Positions 41,661 through 53,870 of a DNA stretch of 64,000 nucleotides are shown here, one piece after another. Numbering within the stretch: position 1 is the first letter of the stretch; each line of letters opens with the position of its first letter. The DNA comes from Peromyscus leucopus. Its lineage: Eukaryota > Chordata > Mammalia > Rodentia > Cricetidae. A program made the position numbers and the translations under genes. Below the pieces are notes generated by a model that was given only the letters and a program-made list of their open reading frames with translations, made no database searches and was not told where the DNA came from. The stretch lies in assembly GCF_004664715.2 (NCBI RefSeq), contig NC_051063.1:66111518-66175517 (forward strand), read 5' to 3'.

Positions 41661-43843
41661 TGGTTGGTTGCTTATTCCTTCATCTAAAGATCTTCTCTTG
41701 TAGAACTGCAGGGGTGTCTGCAGGGGTGTCTACCCTGGGCCAGATACCCCTCCCACAAGGAGGCGCTCCTGCTTGCTTCTAAAATCCAAAAGCTCCTGCA
41801 GACCCCAGTGGCTTCTTCTGCCTTTGCCCTCCAGGTAGACCTGCCACCCATGGACCCATATGGGAAGAAGTGAAGTCTTTGCAATTACTCTCACTTTTGG
41901 TGGCCTTGGCCCTGCCTTCCATCCAGAGTAACTTTCCACTGCAGTTGCAGAGACACCCCGGGAGTCTAGCTCAGAGCCCGTTTGAAAATGTATCCTAGTT
42001 GAGCTGTGTTTTTTTTTTCTTTTTCCTAAAAAGAACAGTCATTTCAGTGGCCTGTGTGCACTTATCTCTAAATTGTATAGTAAGAAATATTCTTCCAACA
42101 GAGAATACATTTTTCCCTCAAATTATATACCCTCAAATTATATAGCGTTGACAGCCTGGCACACAGCCAAGTACACAGGTGCATAGATGCCTCTGGATGG
42201 CAGTGATCACCAGAGCTTTAATTTGTTAGAAAGTTAGGTCTGAGGCCTGCATGGAATAAAGGCCTGAGAAGAGATACCTCATGAAAACAGAATACCGCAT
42301 TACCATCCCACTATTTTTTTCTTTGAGTGCCATGTAGGTAAGGGGTAGAAGGGAGACCTTGCAGGGATGTCTGATGTACTGTTGACTCTTCAGGGCTTGG
42401 GAAGTGCTTGGGGTTATTAGGGCTTGATAGATATTCAGTCAATAATCAACGCCAAGATCCAGGCCAAGCACCTACAACATGGTGCTGGGGATGGCAGCTT
42501 GTTGTGGATGAAGGGGCAACAAGCAAACACAGCCGTAAGCATCCTCGTATCTTACTGTTGAGTTAATCTTATTTAGTATTGTATGGTATTAGGGTGTAGT
42601 CATGTACTGACGAAGTCTTGGTGAGATTTTGGAGATGGGGAGGCCCAGTCTTCATGGTGTTTCAATCAGGCTGCTTTCCTTGGCTTTTGTGGAGGGAGAT
42701 CACTCCCCTCTCCCTCCCCGGCATTGTGAACCACAGCACATTTTCAGAAAGGACTGAATCAGAAATCCTCAAAAATAATGTTAGAGTCTAAAATGCCTTC
42801 GTGCTACGGTTCTGGTTCCCTTAATTATATTCTTTGAATTCCCGAGAACGTGACTTCAAATAGAAGTCTGAGGAATTTCAAAGCTTATGGACCAAATATT
42901 TGGCTTTGCTGTGTGCTCTAGGGACAGAGTTGGGTGAATTTCCTCAGAGTGGTTGTAGGAGTGAGAATACTGTAGATTCATAATCACAGTATTGGGAGGT
43001 GCCCAGGTTACACCAAGACTCTTTATCCTCAAGATGCCTCTGCCTTTGAAGCACAGGTGGGATGGGGGAGGGGTGTTTCCCTGTGGGCAAGCTGCACTAC
43101 TCTCTGGCAGTAATGGTCTGGTGACCTTAGGTTTCACCTGTGTGGGCACAAATGCCTTTATATAAACAACATGGCATTCTCTCCTTTGAGGAAAAAATCC
43201 CCTCCTTTCACGTGCACCGTCTCAGCACATCGGGCTTTTCCAAACTGGAAATGAACCTTGAATGTCCTTTGTTCTGGACGAGTCTGCACCTTCATTGTTT
43301 ATGGCAGAGACGGATGCTCCCTGTGGGTGGATTCCCTCGGGTGGCAGCAGGAAGAGAGGGCATTTCCCATCATTCATTGCTGGGAGATCTGCACAGGATG
43401 GACACTCTTGTCTGTTGGTTTCCTGAAAGGAGGATTGAATTCATTTGGAAACAGAGTCTGGAATTGTCCAGCGTGTACTAAAAAGAGGGAAGGCTAGTGG
43501 GTGCTGAGGCTAGAACACTGATCACGACAAGGACACATCCAGGCACTGATGGAGGTGAGAGAAGCAAGTTCTTGCAGAGGACCACAGTGATTACTTCTTA
43601 AATGACATTTTGGGACTGCCGCTGAAAGGTCAAGATATGAATATGGAGCAGGAGGAGGAAGGTGAGGTGGCAGGCTTGCCAGTGACACTCCTCTGCTTTA
43701 TATCAGAGGATGAGTAGACTGGTGGCCCTGGCTCCCAGAACAGCCTGATTCAAAGTGCCTCTGGCTATTGAAGGGTGGAGAGCTGGGACACAGGCAGCAA
43801 CCTTTGTACACATGAAAAGTCTACAAAGAGCAGGGATGTCTGC

Positions 43844-43846
<3 letters not shown>
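41661..43846. other. Unassigned intron 3 DNA
   Basis: No recognised exon or confident repeat. A 13-base direct repeat (GCAGGGGTGTCTG type) lies at about 41707-41731. The region 42450-42530 weakly recalls a MIR/L2-like fragment. Confidence 0.45.

Positions 43847-43898
<52 letters not shown>
43847..43898 (+). repeat. (TG)n microsatellite
   Basis: About 26 TG units followed by TAGGTGTAGGTG. Confidence 0.97.
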
Positions 43899-43899
<1 letters not shown>

Positions 43900-45728
43900 G
43901 TGTAGGTGTATGTGCACGTGTGAGCATGCCCAAGTTGGCTGGTGTGAACACAGGCAGGAGGCAGGGAGCTTCTTGGGTGGCTCAGGTTGGGAACCAGTCT
44001 CACTGGCCTGCAGGAGGTTTTCTGCTGTCTGTCCGTGTGGCTGAAGTGACAGGAGCTGCTAATGCAGTAGGCATGCCACACTGTTCCAAGAAATGCCTCT
44101 GACTCATTGCTGGGGTCTATAAAAATGGACTATAAAAATCTTCATACCTTGCAGAGGCTCCAGGTGTCTGCAAAGGTTCAGCCCTCTTCTCATTGACTGC
44201 AATTCACTCTGTGGATACAGGAACCAACAGCTTCCTGGAGGCCTGACTGATCCAACCCACCTAGGCCAGGTGTCTCTGCACGAGGAGGGCCCTCGAGAAA
44301 CTCACAGCTCCTGGCTCAGCAAGGCCATGGCTGTCCTCAGTCCAGCCAATGCCCTGACTCCTGTACCGTCAGCTTCTGCTCACATAAAACATCCGTTCAT
44401 ACCTACTGCAGCTGAAACCAGCAAGACACATCACAGCAGCTGTGAGGATGAGAAAGCTCTTCTGATGATGTCTGTCTTTGATTTTCCCATGTATTCACTG
44501 GTTGGGGGTGGGTTGGTGGTGGTGGTATATAGAGTCCTGGTCTAGAGACTGATTCTTGTAAAAGTGTTTGGGGTTTTTAGGTATACAGTCATCCATCACA
44601 ACGGACATGTTCATCTGGATCCATGTCCTCGAGTCTTGAATGCAAACAGCCTCCCACCTTCACCTGGGGAGGCTCAGTAGCAGGAGCCACTCAGGCAGGT
44701 GCTGGAGAGAAAAGCATATTTGGTATCTCAATTATGAAGCATTCAATCATCTTAATTTCATAACGAAGATCAGCACCGCAAAGCGGGAAAGTTCCTAAAA
44801 ACCATCGGCTGGTTGATTGCATTGCTGTCTAAATGTGTCTCTGAAGAGAAAGTCGTGGCTGAGAATAATTTCCGGTGCTTTATTACTGCTGTGGGGTATT
44901 ACGAGGCAGGTAAGAGGTGAGCGTCAATTGTGTGCACATGGAACGTGAGGCAACAGCTGCCTGGTGATAAACATCCAGTCCCTGAACCCATAACAAACTT
45001 TGCACCTAACTTTTGTTCTGCAAACAAATAGGATTCTGTTTTGCACCCAAGGTTTTCTATTAACACATAGTTTTAAGTGCCTAAGACCTAGAGAGCACAG
45101 GGGTTCTCTCTTGAGCATGGCACCACCCAGGAACATGTCGGTGTGGGGGCGGGGAGGTGAGTGAGGCTGAGGTTTTGATGGGCAGTGATCTGGGGAAGAC
45201 AGGGGGTTTTTATAAACCAGCCCTAGACTCCGGTGTGGCCAGGGTGCCAGCATGCTGTCACTGTTCATTCTATCAGGTATCTGAGCCCAGGCTTCTGCTC
45301 AGCAAGCTTCTTCCTGTGGCGGGGTTCTCTTCTGCATCCCAGAAAGGCTGTTGCCACCACAGGTATTGGCCAGGTGGACACTGGGACAGCACATAGCACA
45401 TAGCAAAGTCACCATGAAGCCACCATTATTTCTTATGAAGAGCATTGCTGCCTTGGCTTCCTCCTTCCCCTGACTCAATTCATCATAGTGCTGACGATGC
45501 TCAGACTACCGAGTTTTAGCAGCCATTTGTTCTTTGGAGTATTGCAATTAATCTCCAGTTTTAATAAAACGAATATTCAAATTATTGTGTACCAAGTTAC
45601 ATGAAATTGTGAAATAACAATAAATTAGTACTCGTAAAGTGACAACGAAAGAGCTGAGTGAATTCCCCACCTTCCTGGGACTGCATAACTTGTCCTCCAG
45701 TGTCAGCATTGCTGGGGCTGTGAGAGCA

Positions 45729-45731
<3 letters not shown>
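43899..45731. other. Unassigned intron 3 DNA with a candidate conserved element
   Basis: No dispersed repeat recognised. The segments 44725-44925 and 45480-45660 are AT-rich yet retain several CpGs and TAAT/ATTA-type motifs, which is the look of conserved non-coding elements. No conservation data are available here. Confidence 0.4.

Positions 45732-45782
<51 letters not shown>
45732..45782 (+). repeat. (GT)n microsatellite
   Basis: About 25 GT units. Confidence 0.97.
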
Positions 45783-45783
<1 letters not shown>

Positions 45784-48579
45784 GATGCAGTGATTAGTCA
45801 TATTAGTTTCTATTCAGTGGGCACTGTAGAGGAAGGATAGTCTGTAAAAGCAGGAGCCTGTGGGCCCTTTGAACTCAGGCCATCAGCTTCCTCACTAGAC
45901 AGGTCCATCAAAGTTACAACTTTTAGCTTGTAGATTCTGGAAGGAGACCCATGTAAGATGGTCTTGATGCCCTGGGGGAAGGGGCAGAATGGCAGGATTA
46001 GTCCTGGCTTTGGCCCTTCAGTGCTGAACTGGGAAATCAAGGGAGTGGCTGGTAGAGCTGCCATAGGAGGGTCAGGTTAGTTCTGGCCACAACTCCCTTG
46101 TCACTCTTTTCTGAAGGCACCAGTCCTGCACCTGGATGCCAGGGATTCTCTGCCCATGCAGCTCTTGGAGATGTACTACAGGGAGAGACTGGAGGAGGAA
46201 GCCACTTTGGAAGGGTTCTGCCTAAGGTGCTGCCTGGGATCCGAGAGGCTGCAGCTCCTTTTGGACCTGAGCTCTAGCTAGATATAGAGTACAATGGACC
46301 CCAGGAAGGGTATAGAGGGCTTGGGCTTGGTCCCTACCCACCCATATGGCTTTGGAGACCTCTGTATGTTCAGCAGCACATTACCATTCCAGGTCACTTT
46401 CCTATCCTTTGGCTCCAGATTCTTGTTTAGTGTAATTTCTGGTTTATAAATGTCAGCGATGAGCTAGTGAAGTGCTTCTTCTGGGTGTGTGCATTTTGAA
46501 AGGATACCCTACCTGGACAAGCCATTAGTTGGCAGTATCCACCACTGAAGGGCACTCTATAGCCTTGGTGTCTCATAGGGTGGAGAAACTGGGACGACAG
46601 GACACTGCCTAGCACAGAGTCCCCTTGAGACCACCCCATGTTTGGAGGCTCCAACATGCACTCTCAGAAAATAGGAACACTGAGGAGCTCAGTGGGCCAG
46701 GCAAGTCACCAAGGTGACCATTTGAACCTCTAAACCAGACAGGGCCGCCAAGGCCTCTGAAGTCCAAAATGACATCAACACCATCCCCGTGCCTCCCATG
46801 TTACTCCGCTGATGGGAGATTGCCAAGGAGTGTGGCCTCTCTCATTCTTGGAGGTCATTGTCTGTGATGGGGACATAGAGCCAGATGAGGAGAAGGAGTG
46901 GTGGCCAAGGGTCATCCATCCTACCAGCCGTGGGTGTTCTATGCAAAGGACACTCTGAACATCAGGGTACATCTGCTCTGGGTGGGCAGGGAGGGGCAGG
47001 GAGTTCTTGGGAAAGCCAGCAAGATCTCCCCGGGCTTGTGCCATGAGCCCTGCCTGTGGAGCTCGGCAGATGGTCCGGCACAGCTTGCAGGTTTGCTTCC
47101 TTGGCACCTTCAGCACTTGTAACGAGACCAGGAGTTAGATGTCTCTTTCAGAAAACAACCCAGAACAAACAGCAAAACAAGCAAATATTGGCCGCATCGT
47201 TAAGCCACAGTTCAAACACAGGGAGACTGGGTATGTATCAGCTTGTCTCAGAGACCCACGAAACCTGCCGCTACTCTTCCATAGAAAACCTGGTTAAATC
47301 CTAACAGATTTCCTTATGTCTCAGAGCACAGGAAAGCAATGCTCTCACAGAATGGGGGAGGAAGAGGCTGTTGCTGGCTCCCCCGATGCCCTCTGTGAGT
47401 CCCATGGTCTCGGCAGCAAGTCTTCTCCCTCCCAACACACACACCAGACCCCGAGAGCCCAGAGCATGTGCTCCGTGCAGATGAAGTCACCATCCTCATC
47501 ACTCAGTCGTTTCTGCAGAAATGATTACCAGTCAGTGGCGCAGCGCCTGAAGGATTTCCACCAGAGCTGAAACCATTTGCTAAGCAGACGTCGCTAACGA
47601 ATGGTTGTTTATTTCTTTGGATGCTTTGCACAGCAGAGAGGATGACAGCTGGTGCTCATCAGACTCTGCTCAGCAGAGATTCTCACCATTCTGCTGTTTA
47701 CCCAACACTCTACAACTCTGACTCCCAAAATTTGCCCCAATATGGGTGTCCTCTCTGACAGATGTGGCAAGCCATAGTCAAGGCCCCATCTTCTATAAAA
47801 TTTGGACGTTGAATATTTAATACCCTACTTACTCCATAGCCACTGGTAGTCATGAGAACATCTAAGGATGGGCCTTAGAACCCTTGATGCCAGTATTCTC
47901 CATTTCAGAGCATTAGGAAATACCAAGGGCTGAGGTCTTACCCGTTGTAGAACATGTCCAGATATAATGGGAAGGTCTGGCCAGCTACTCACCCCTTGTG
48001 GGACATCCCTGGTTTTATGCATTGACAGTTTAGCTCACTAAGCCTGATTTTTGTGGCTCTGGAGCCCCTGCTTGCCCACTGTCCCTAGACCTCATAGACA
48101 TCATTCTTCCCTTCTCTCTATTTTGTCCCAGGAAAGCAAATTTCAGCACAAAAGGTCCCAGGGTTGGAAGGCAGGTTCCCAAGGCAGCTTATCAGTTGCC
48201 CTGCAGGGTACATGCAGAACCCACTGCCTGCCTTTGCTTCTGAGGTCAGAGAGGTATTAGTAAGCCAGGGCGACTGGTGTATACAGGGCTAATACACAGG
48301 ACTCCAGTGTGCATGGCCCCCATGGAGTCTGGGTAACTCAGAGTCTCAAAGATGACTATGAGGAGGGGGCACATTATAGAACCCAGCTTTCCTCTGCCAC
48401 AGCAGGGCCCTTAAAGATCTCCTCTGTGTGTCTATCTGAGGACTGCCTTCAAAGAGAACATGCAAACAGCTCCTTCACAGTTTGAGAGCAAGGATAAGGG
48501 GGCTGGCCTTGACAGCTCCAGCAGCAGTGAGTGTTACCGGTGGTCAGGGTCCCGACAGATGTTTCCAGGGTGCTGGATT
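45783..48579. other. Unassigned intron 3 DNA
   Basis: No exon or confident repeat over 2.8 kb. Composition is ordinary. Confidence 0.5.
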
Positions 48580-49290
48580 CTTCATTAAATAACTGAAAAT
48601 AAGGCTCACACAGATTTGCAAAAGAAGAGAGATGAATTTATTTGGAGAAAAAAATGATAGTTCAAATTACAGAAGGATGCCCTGTTAAGATTGACAGTGG
48701 GCCACATGAGTGAGAATACTCGAGAGCCCTGAGGTACAGCCTAGGGTCCTTGTTACAAATCTAAGGAGAAGGAAGGATTGGTTTCTAAGGGAAATTTTCT
48801 ACTTTGATTGATAGATCGGGTTATTTAATCACGTATGTATGTGCCCTTTCCCATAATGCACCTGATTTTAATCATATACACACCAATTATGCATATGCAT
48901 AAGTTGATAAATAGGGGCTCTCTAAAAGGTTACTAGAGAGCACAGTTTTGCCTTACTGCACATGCACTCAAAACCAGTTCAGGCCAGATTAACCTGAAGC
49001 GTTTAACTAATTATTCTTTATCAATAAAAATTTGGGAGTCAGATATTGGGGTAAGAACCCGAATGATCAGAGAAGCTGCAGAGAAGCCACCAGTGACCTC
49101 CCACCTCTTCTGTTCCTTCCTCTGAAAGGGCCAAGATCCTCTCTAAGCCCTGATGGACTACTTCCTCAGTTCTCCAAAATCTCTATGGTTAATTTTGGTC
49201 AGCTAGTGGCTAGCTCTGTCCTCTGATTCCAAACAAACTTTACTGTCAGAATGCAATCAAAATATCACACAAAATTAACCCTTCTGTTCT
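48580..49290. mobile_element. Probable ERV LTR-type repeat
   Basis: 48990-49280 ('caataaaaatttgggagtcagatattggggtaagaaccc', 'cagagaagctgcagagaagcc', 'ctaagccctgatggactacttcctcag', 'gattccaaacaaactttactgtcagaatgcaatcaaaatatcacac') resembles a common rodent LTR-associated repeat. The left part (48630-48990) seems to belong to it. Strand and boundaries are uncertain. Confidence 0.5.
48887..48902. promoter_or_regulatory. 16-bp perfect palindrome containing a POU-dimer MORE motif
   Basis: TTATGCATATGCATAA is its own reverse complement. Its core at 48889-48900 is exactly ATGCATATGCAT, the published MORE palindrome bound by POU-domain dimers such as Oct1 and Oct6. Whether it is bound here is unknown. 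Confidence 0.5.
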
Positions 49291-50179
49291 TTATACCTGG
49301 ATACATTGGGAATACATGTGAACAGAAACTGTCTTAATTGCTACCAGGAGTGGGAAAACTTATACTTTTGTTCAAAGATGAGAATATGTGTAGCCTGTTG
49401 CAGGTGGGGGATGGAGGAGTTCTGAGGTTTCTATGTGCTTTATTTGGAGACAGGTTACGTGTACAGTACATACAATTGAAGGAAGATGGCCACCAGATGC
49501 ATTGTTAAAAGAGTGAAGGTGTGCATAAACCCCAAACTAAGTAGTGCTGGGATCCTAGGATCTACATGAACCCCTGTCCCTTCACCCCTTTCCCATGCTG
49601 CCTTCAAGGAAGCACCTGGTTAATTACTGGTTTGCTTAGAACACTGACTTTTAGAAGTAATCTTTATGGGATGGCTTTGCTGGCTTATCACTTTGCTGGC
49701 TTAGCAGGTTTTTCTGGCTGTACCTATCTTATCTTACTATTTATTTACTCAACTAAGGGATTTTCTGAAGTCCTTTGGGAAAAGGAAGTGCCTGTCATTA
49801 TTTATCAGTTGACACAGTTTATTGAGTGCTCACTTGCTTATAGTCCAAACTCAGCTGAGAGGCAGATCTCAGGGGGAGCAGCTAGCATCCAGGTTCTCTT
49901 GGCCCCATGCATTTCCTGGCTGGTGTTCTCAAGCAGCAGGGATCCAGCAGCATTTATCTATTTGTATCCAGTGATGCCTCGTGCCTTGTGTCTATCCTAT
50001 CATCTTTCAGTCTCATAGCTGTGTGCAGCTTGGCACAGAGATGCTCTGCGGTGACTGGGGGCTGGGAGATGATATAGGAGAAGCCAACAGCAGCCTCCTT
50101 CCTTCTCACAGGCATTGTGAACTATGAACCTATTCATCAAAGTGCTCCAGTATTGTGGGGGTAAATTCTGATTAGATTG
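49291..50179. other. Unassigned intron 3 DNA
   Basis: No recognised element. A 150-codon forward open frame at 49566-50018 has hydrophobic stretches but no recognised family and is probably chance. Confidence 0.45.
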
Positions 50180-50535
50180 AGAACTATGGCCGGACCAGTA
50201 AAGGATCCCTCAGAGTGTGTATGTCTGAGAGACCTTCTAGATTAAGCCATAAGGGCTCTGATATATGCATGGATGAACTGCTGGGTGGGTTCACTGTAGG
50301 ACTGCATTACTGGAAAGTAGTGAATGAGAAGAGGCAGGTTCTATTTGGAGGAGCTAGAGACCAGTGTCTGTGGTGGCTAGCCCTTGGCATGGGCCAGTTC
50401 TGTATGCCCTTCCTTCTGCATCCTGTGATGTAAGCTATTCTGCTGTGCCCTCCCTGATGTGATGGACCAAACCCTCTGAAACTGTGAGCAAAAGAAATTC
50501 TCCTCCTTTATGCCATTGTGCCAGGCTCTGGGAGC
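50180..50535 (+). mobile_element. Old MaLR/MLT-like LTR remnant
   Basis: 'ctccctgatgtgatggaccaaaccctctgaaactgtgagcaaaagaaattctcctcc' is the 3' part of an MLT/MST-type MaLR LTR in sense orientation. The left portion is too diverged to be sure. Confidence 0.5.
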
Positions 50536-50898
50536 ACATCAACCAGAGGAGATAAGAAGCAGCCCTCTTCTTCCTGAGGGACCTCCTGCTGGTTGTCATG
50601 ATATGTGGCCTGTAGAGGAGGTTTGGTGACCACTGTAGGCCACTCAGTGTCTCTTTTATCTTTGGGGTCAAGGGCCACAGAGGCCTGGGGCTCAGCCAGT
50701 CTGAGGGACCCAGGACTTCTCTCCCTGTCACCTACCAACACTAGATACATTGTGTTGGTTGTTAGCTTTCTGTTACCACTGGTGTTAGATTTTGTTGAAC
50801 ACAGGGGGAGATGGTACAGTTTTGTGTGAGGCCAAATAAACTCAACGTACGTTTCAAAAAAAAAAAAAAAAACAAAACAAAACAAAACAAGCAAGCAA
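50536..50898 (+). pseudogene. Possible processed retrocopy 3' end
   Basis: An AATAAA at 50835-50840 is followed 15 bases later by a 17-base A run (50856-50872) and (CAAAA)n. That is the arrangement expected of a polyadenylated transcript copied back into DNA. I cannot identify a parent gene for 50536-50834, and no coding frame is recognised. Confidence 0.35.
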
Positions 50899-52935
50899 AA
50901 ACAAAAAGAATCTTTTCAGTTTTTAAAAGGGAAGATTAATGAATCATAGTTATTTTGCTTTTAAGTTGACAGATGATTTTTGGCAACAGAAATCACGTGG
51001 TGATTAAAAACGTTTTCATATTTTTAGCTGCAAAATGCTTTCACCTGCCCTAGCATCTGTTACTTTTATAATGGTAACTTTCTCTTCCATCAGTCAAGGT
51101 CACTTTCATTTTAAATAACAGAGCAAGTTTATTTCAGAAACTTCATCCAGTGGCACATGGCTGAGATCGTGAGCTCTGTCTTACAGAGGAGAGGCATGAA
51201 GGCGTCCCTGAGCATGGCGTCCATCGGCTTTGAGAGGTTCATGACTGTTGGGGGCTTGCTGGAGTAGTTTTAATAGCAGAAGTCTTTTAATTGTCAGGCT
51301 ACATTGTCAGCATTGGCGTGTGTGGTCAGGAATACTTCTTCATAGATGGAGGGGAAGGTACGGTTAGCAGGACCCTCTGCAGTCTGTCTCCTGTGGAAGG
51401 TCTGAAGCCTGGGGGCACCCGGCTGACAGGAGGAGCTTCTGAATGGGGAGCTCCTCCCATCAGAAGCTCAGCTAAGAGCGCTGTCTGGCTTCAGAAGAAC
51501 CAAGAAAATGACAACTTCCTACCCTCTTTTCTCCTTCAGAATATTACATAGTCAAGGCTGGGGCTAAGCACAGCTGCAGACATGGGTCTTCCCCTTCCTG
51601 GGGCACCTGAACTTGGGTATCCAAGGTTTTATAGATCCTGATATAGGGGAGGGTGGAGGCAAAGGCTGGGAAGGGGAAGCTCGGGTCGGTGTGGGAAGAC
51701 TTTGGGGGTCCCTCTCCTCTGCCCTGTGAAGAGCTGGTCCCTGGAACTCTCACTCTGGGCTCCACTCTGACAGGGCTGCAGGGAAACTAGAGCGGAGGCA
51801 CACACTTCGTGTCTCTATCTTAAGGCTCCTGCGGGACTGTGGTGTGGGGCTGAGTCAGGTGTCCTGGGCAAATGGTTCCCTCAGGTTCCTGACTGGACAT
51901 GACTTGGGTCTAGTAGGGATAAGAGGCAATGCTGTGCGGCAGAGAGCCAGGTCCTATGGAAGGATGGTTCCCAGGAACTCCTGGCTGGGCAGGACTTTGG
52001 TCTTGCAATGATGAGGGCCATGTTGTGGAAGCCTGGGGGACTTTACATTCCTCTAGTCTCCTTCTCCTGCTCTACCATGCTTTCTAGTGCCATTTCTGGG
52101 GGCTCCTCCATTGGATCCTCCATGTCTCCCTGAGGCCCCCCTGCCTGACCAGCCCCCTGAACTTCTGACCTCTCTTCAGATCACTGAGCAGAGCACGTGT
52201 GTAATTACATTCTAGCTATATTTTCTGTAGCCATAGTGAAATGGGTATAAGTGGACCCTTGGATGGAGGTGGGGTGGGGGCCGAGTGAGAAACATTAAAA
52301 AATACTCTTGAAGTATATCAGAATATTCAAAAATGTTCTTGTTAGCCGACTTTACATCCCAAATGTACTGACAGTGTTTTGGCCTCCAGCACTGTTTTAT
52401 GATGACTGGAAGGTAATGTTACGTTGGCTCAGTTGTTTACACATGGCTACTTCTAACAGGGAAACCTATGATGGAGTGGGGAGGCCAATATGGTACACTT
52501 ACGCAGTACTCCATTCTCTGGGTGTCCTGATTTATTGGATATTGGAAGCTACATGAAGGTGAGGCTGTTGATTCTGTAACTCATTACGATAAAGGCAAAC
52601 ACACAGGGTTGTGGCACATTTCCAAGTCATCAGACTGTGGAACCAGGGAACTGCCGCCAGACAGAAGGGCAGAAGGGTAGAAAACGACCCTTGCTCTGTT
52701 TCACAAATTGTCCATGGTGTGTGTGCTTCTATCATAAGGCGGTGCACTCTTGATAGCACTAATTTCAAATGTGTGTATGACAATACTGGGAGTCTACTGC
52801 ACGCAGAGCAGAAATGATCAGATCCAGGATACAGATGACATGGGACACAGGCAAGGCTGTGGACAGTCAGGATGCTCTCTCACTGGGTAGGAAATGTAGC
52901 AGGAAGACGACCTGGAGGTTTCTTTAAGAGCCAAG
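50899..52935. other. Unassigned intron 3 DNA
   Basis: No recognised exon or repeat over 2.0 kb. Confidence 0.5.
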
Positions 52936-53290
52936 CACAGGCTGGAGAGGGGCCTCAGTGCACAAGGGACTTATCCCATGAGCTTAAGACCAGAGTTCTC
53001 TCCCTAGAATACCTAGAAGCTGGACATGGAACCATGTGTCTGTAATTCCCGCACTCCTACAGTGTGATGGGAGATGGAGACAGGAGACTCTCTGCAAACT
53101 TCTGGGTTAGCGGTCTGCTGTCCACAATGGCAAATGAGAGACTCTGCCTCAAACATGGTGGAAATGAAGGACTGATACCTGAGACTGTCTTCTGAACTCT
53201 ACGTGTGTGCTATGTCACGTGCCTGCCTGCGCTTACACACATGATTATGCACACATATCATACACACTTGCAAAAATTAAAAACAAATGA
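52936..53290 (+). repeat. Composite B3-type SINE
   Basis: The head 'ggctggagaggggcctcagtgcacaagggactt', then 'gaagctggacatggaaccatgtgtctgtaattcccgcactcc', 'gactctgcctcaaacatggtgg' and 'gtcttctgaactctacgtgtgtgctatgtcacgtgcctgc', ending in CA-rich sequence. It has the same composite layout as 2415-2790: B3 ends with B1-like material between them. Confidence 0.65.
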
Positions 53291-53870
53291 AAATAATTTC
53301 CCCATGCCACATGACCCATCAATTACACCGTGTTGTTTATCCAAAGGAATTGAAAACATGCCCATGAGAAAGTGCATGCCGATGCTCTTAGCAGCTTTGA
53401 CCAGAATTGTCAAAACCTGGAAGCCACCAAGATGTCGTCATTCAGTAAGCAAGTGGGAAATAAACTGTGGTACATCCTTATAATGAAATACCACTCAATG
53501 CTAAAAAGAAATGTGCTGTTGAGTCATAACAAAGACAGGAAACGGACTGCAAACAGATCGCCGAGTGGAAGAAAGCAGCTGGACAGGCTACAAATGATGC
53601 CCACAATTACATGATGTTCTGTAAAAGGCCACACTGTGAAGCTCTGGGATCAGTGGTTGGGTGTATGTGGGGGGAACAGAAGGAGCAGGGTGGAGTAGCT
53701 GGAGCTTTCCTGTTGCGAAGTGTGGGATGCTGTGTGGATACATTCTGTGTCTGTCAAAATTCACAAGGTGTACACCAGGAAGGAGCCCATGAAAGGAAAG
53801 CTGGCCTTTAGTTAACAGTGTGTCAGTATGAGCTCATGGTTGGTGACATGCAGTACCCTGGGGAAGGTGG
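53291..53870 (+). mobile_element. Ancient L1 3' end (ORF2 C-terminus and 3' UTR)
   Basis: 'ccatgccacatgacccatcaattaca', 'ccaaaggaattgaaaacatgcccatgagaaagtgcatgcc', 'taagcaagtgggaaataaactgtggtacatccttataatgaaataccactcaatgctaaaaagaaatg' and 'ctgtaaaaggccacactgtgaa' follow the sense order of a mammalian L1M 3' end. No frame survives. Confidence 0.8.

Noticed and set aside
49566..50018. A 150-codon open frame with hydrophobic segments, considered as a membrane protein
   Set aside because: No family resemblance and no signals; hydrophobic runs come from T-rich DNA.
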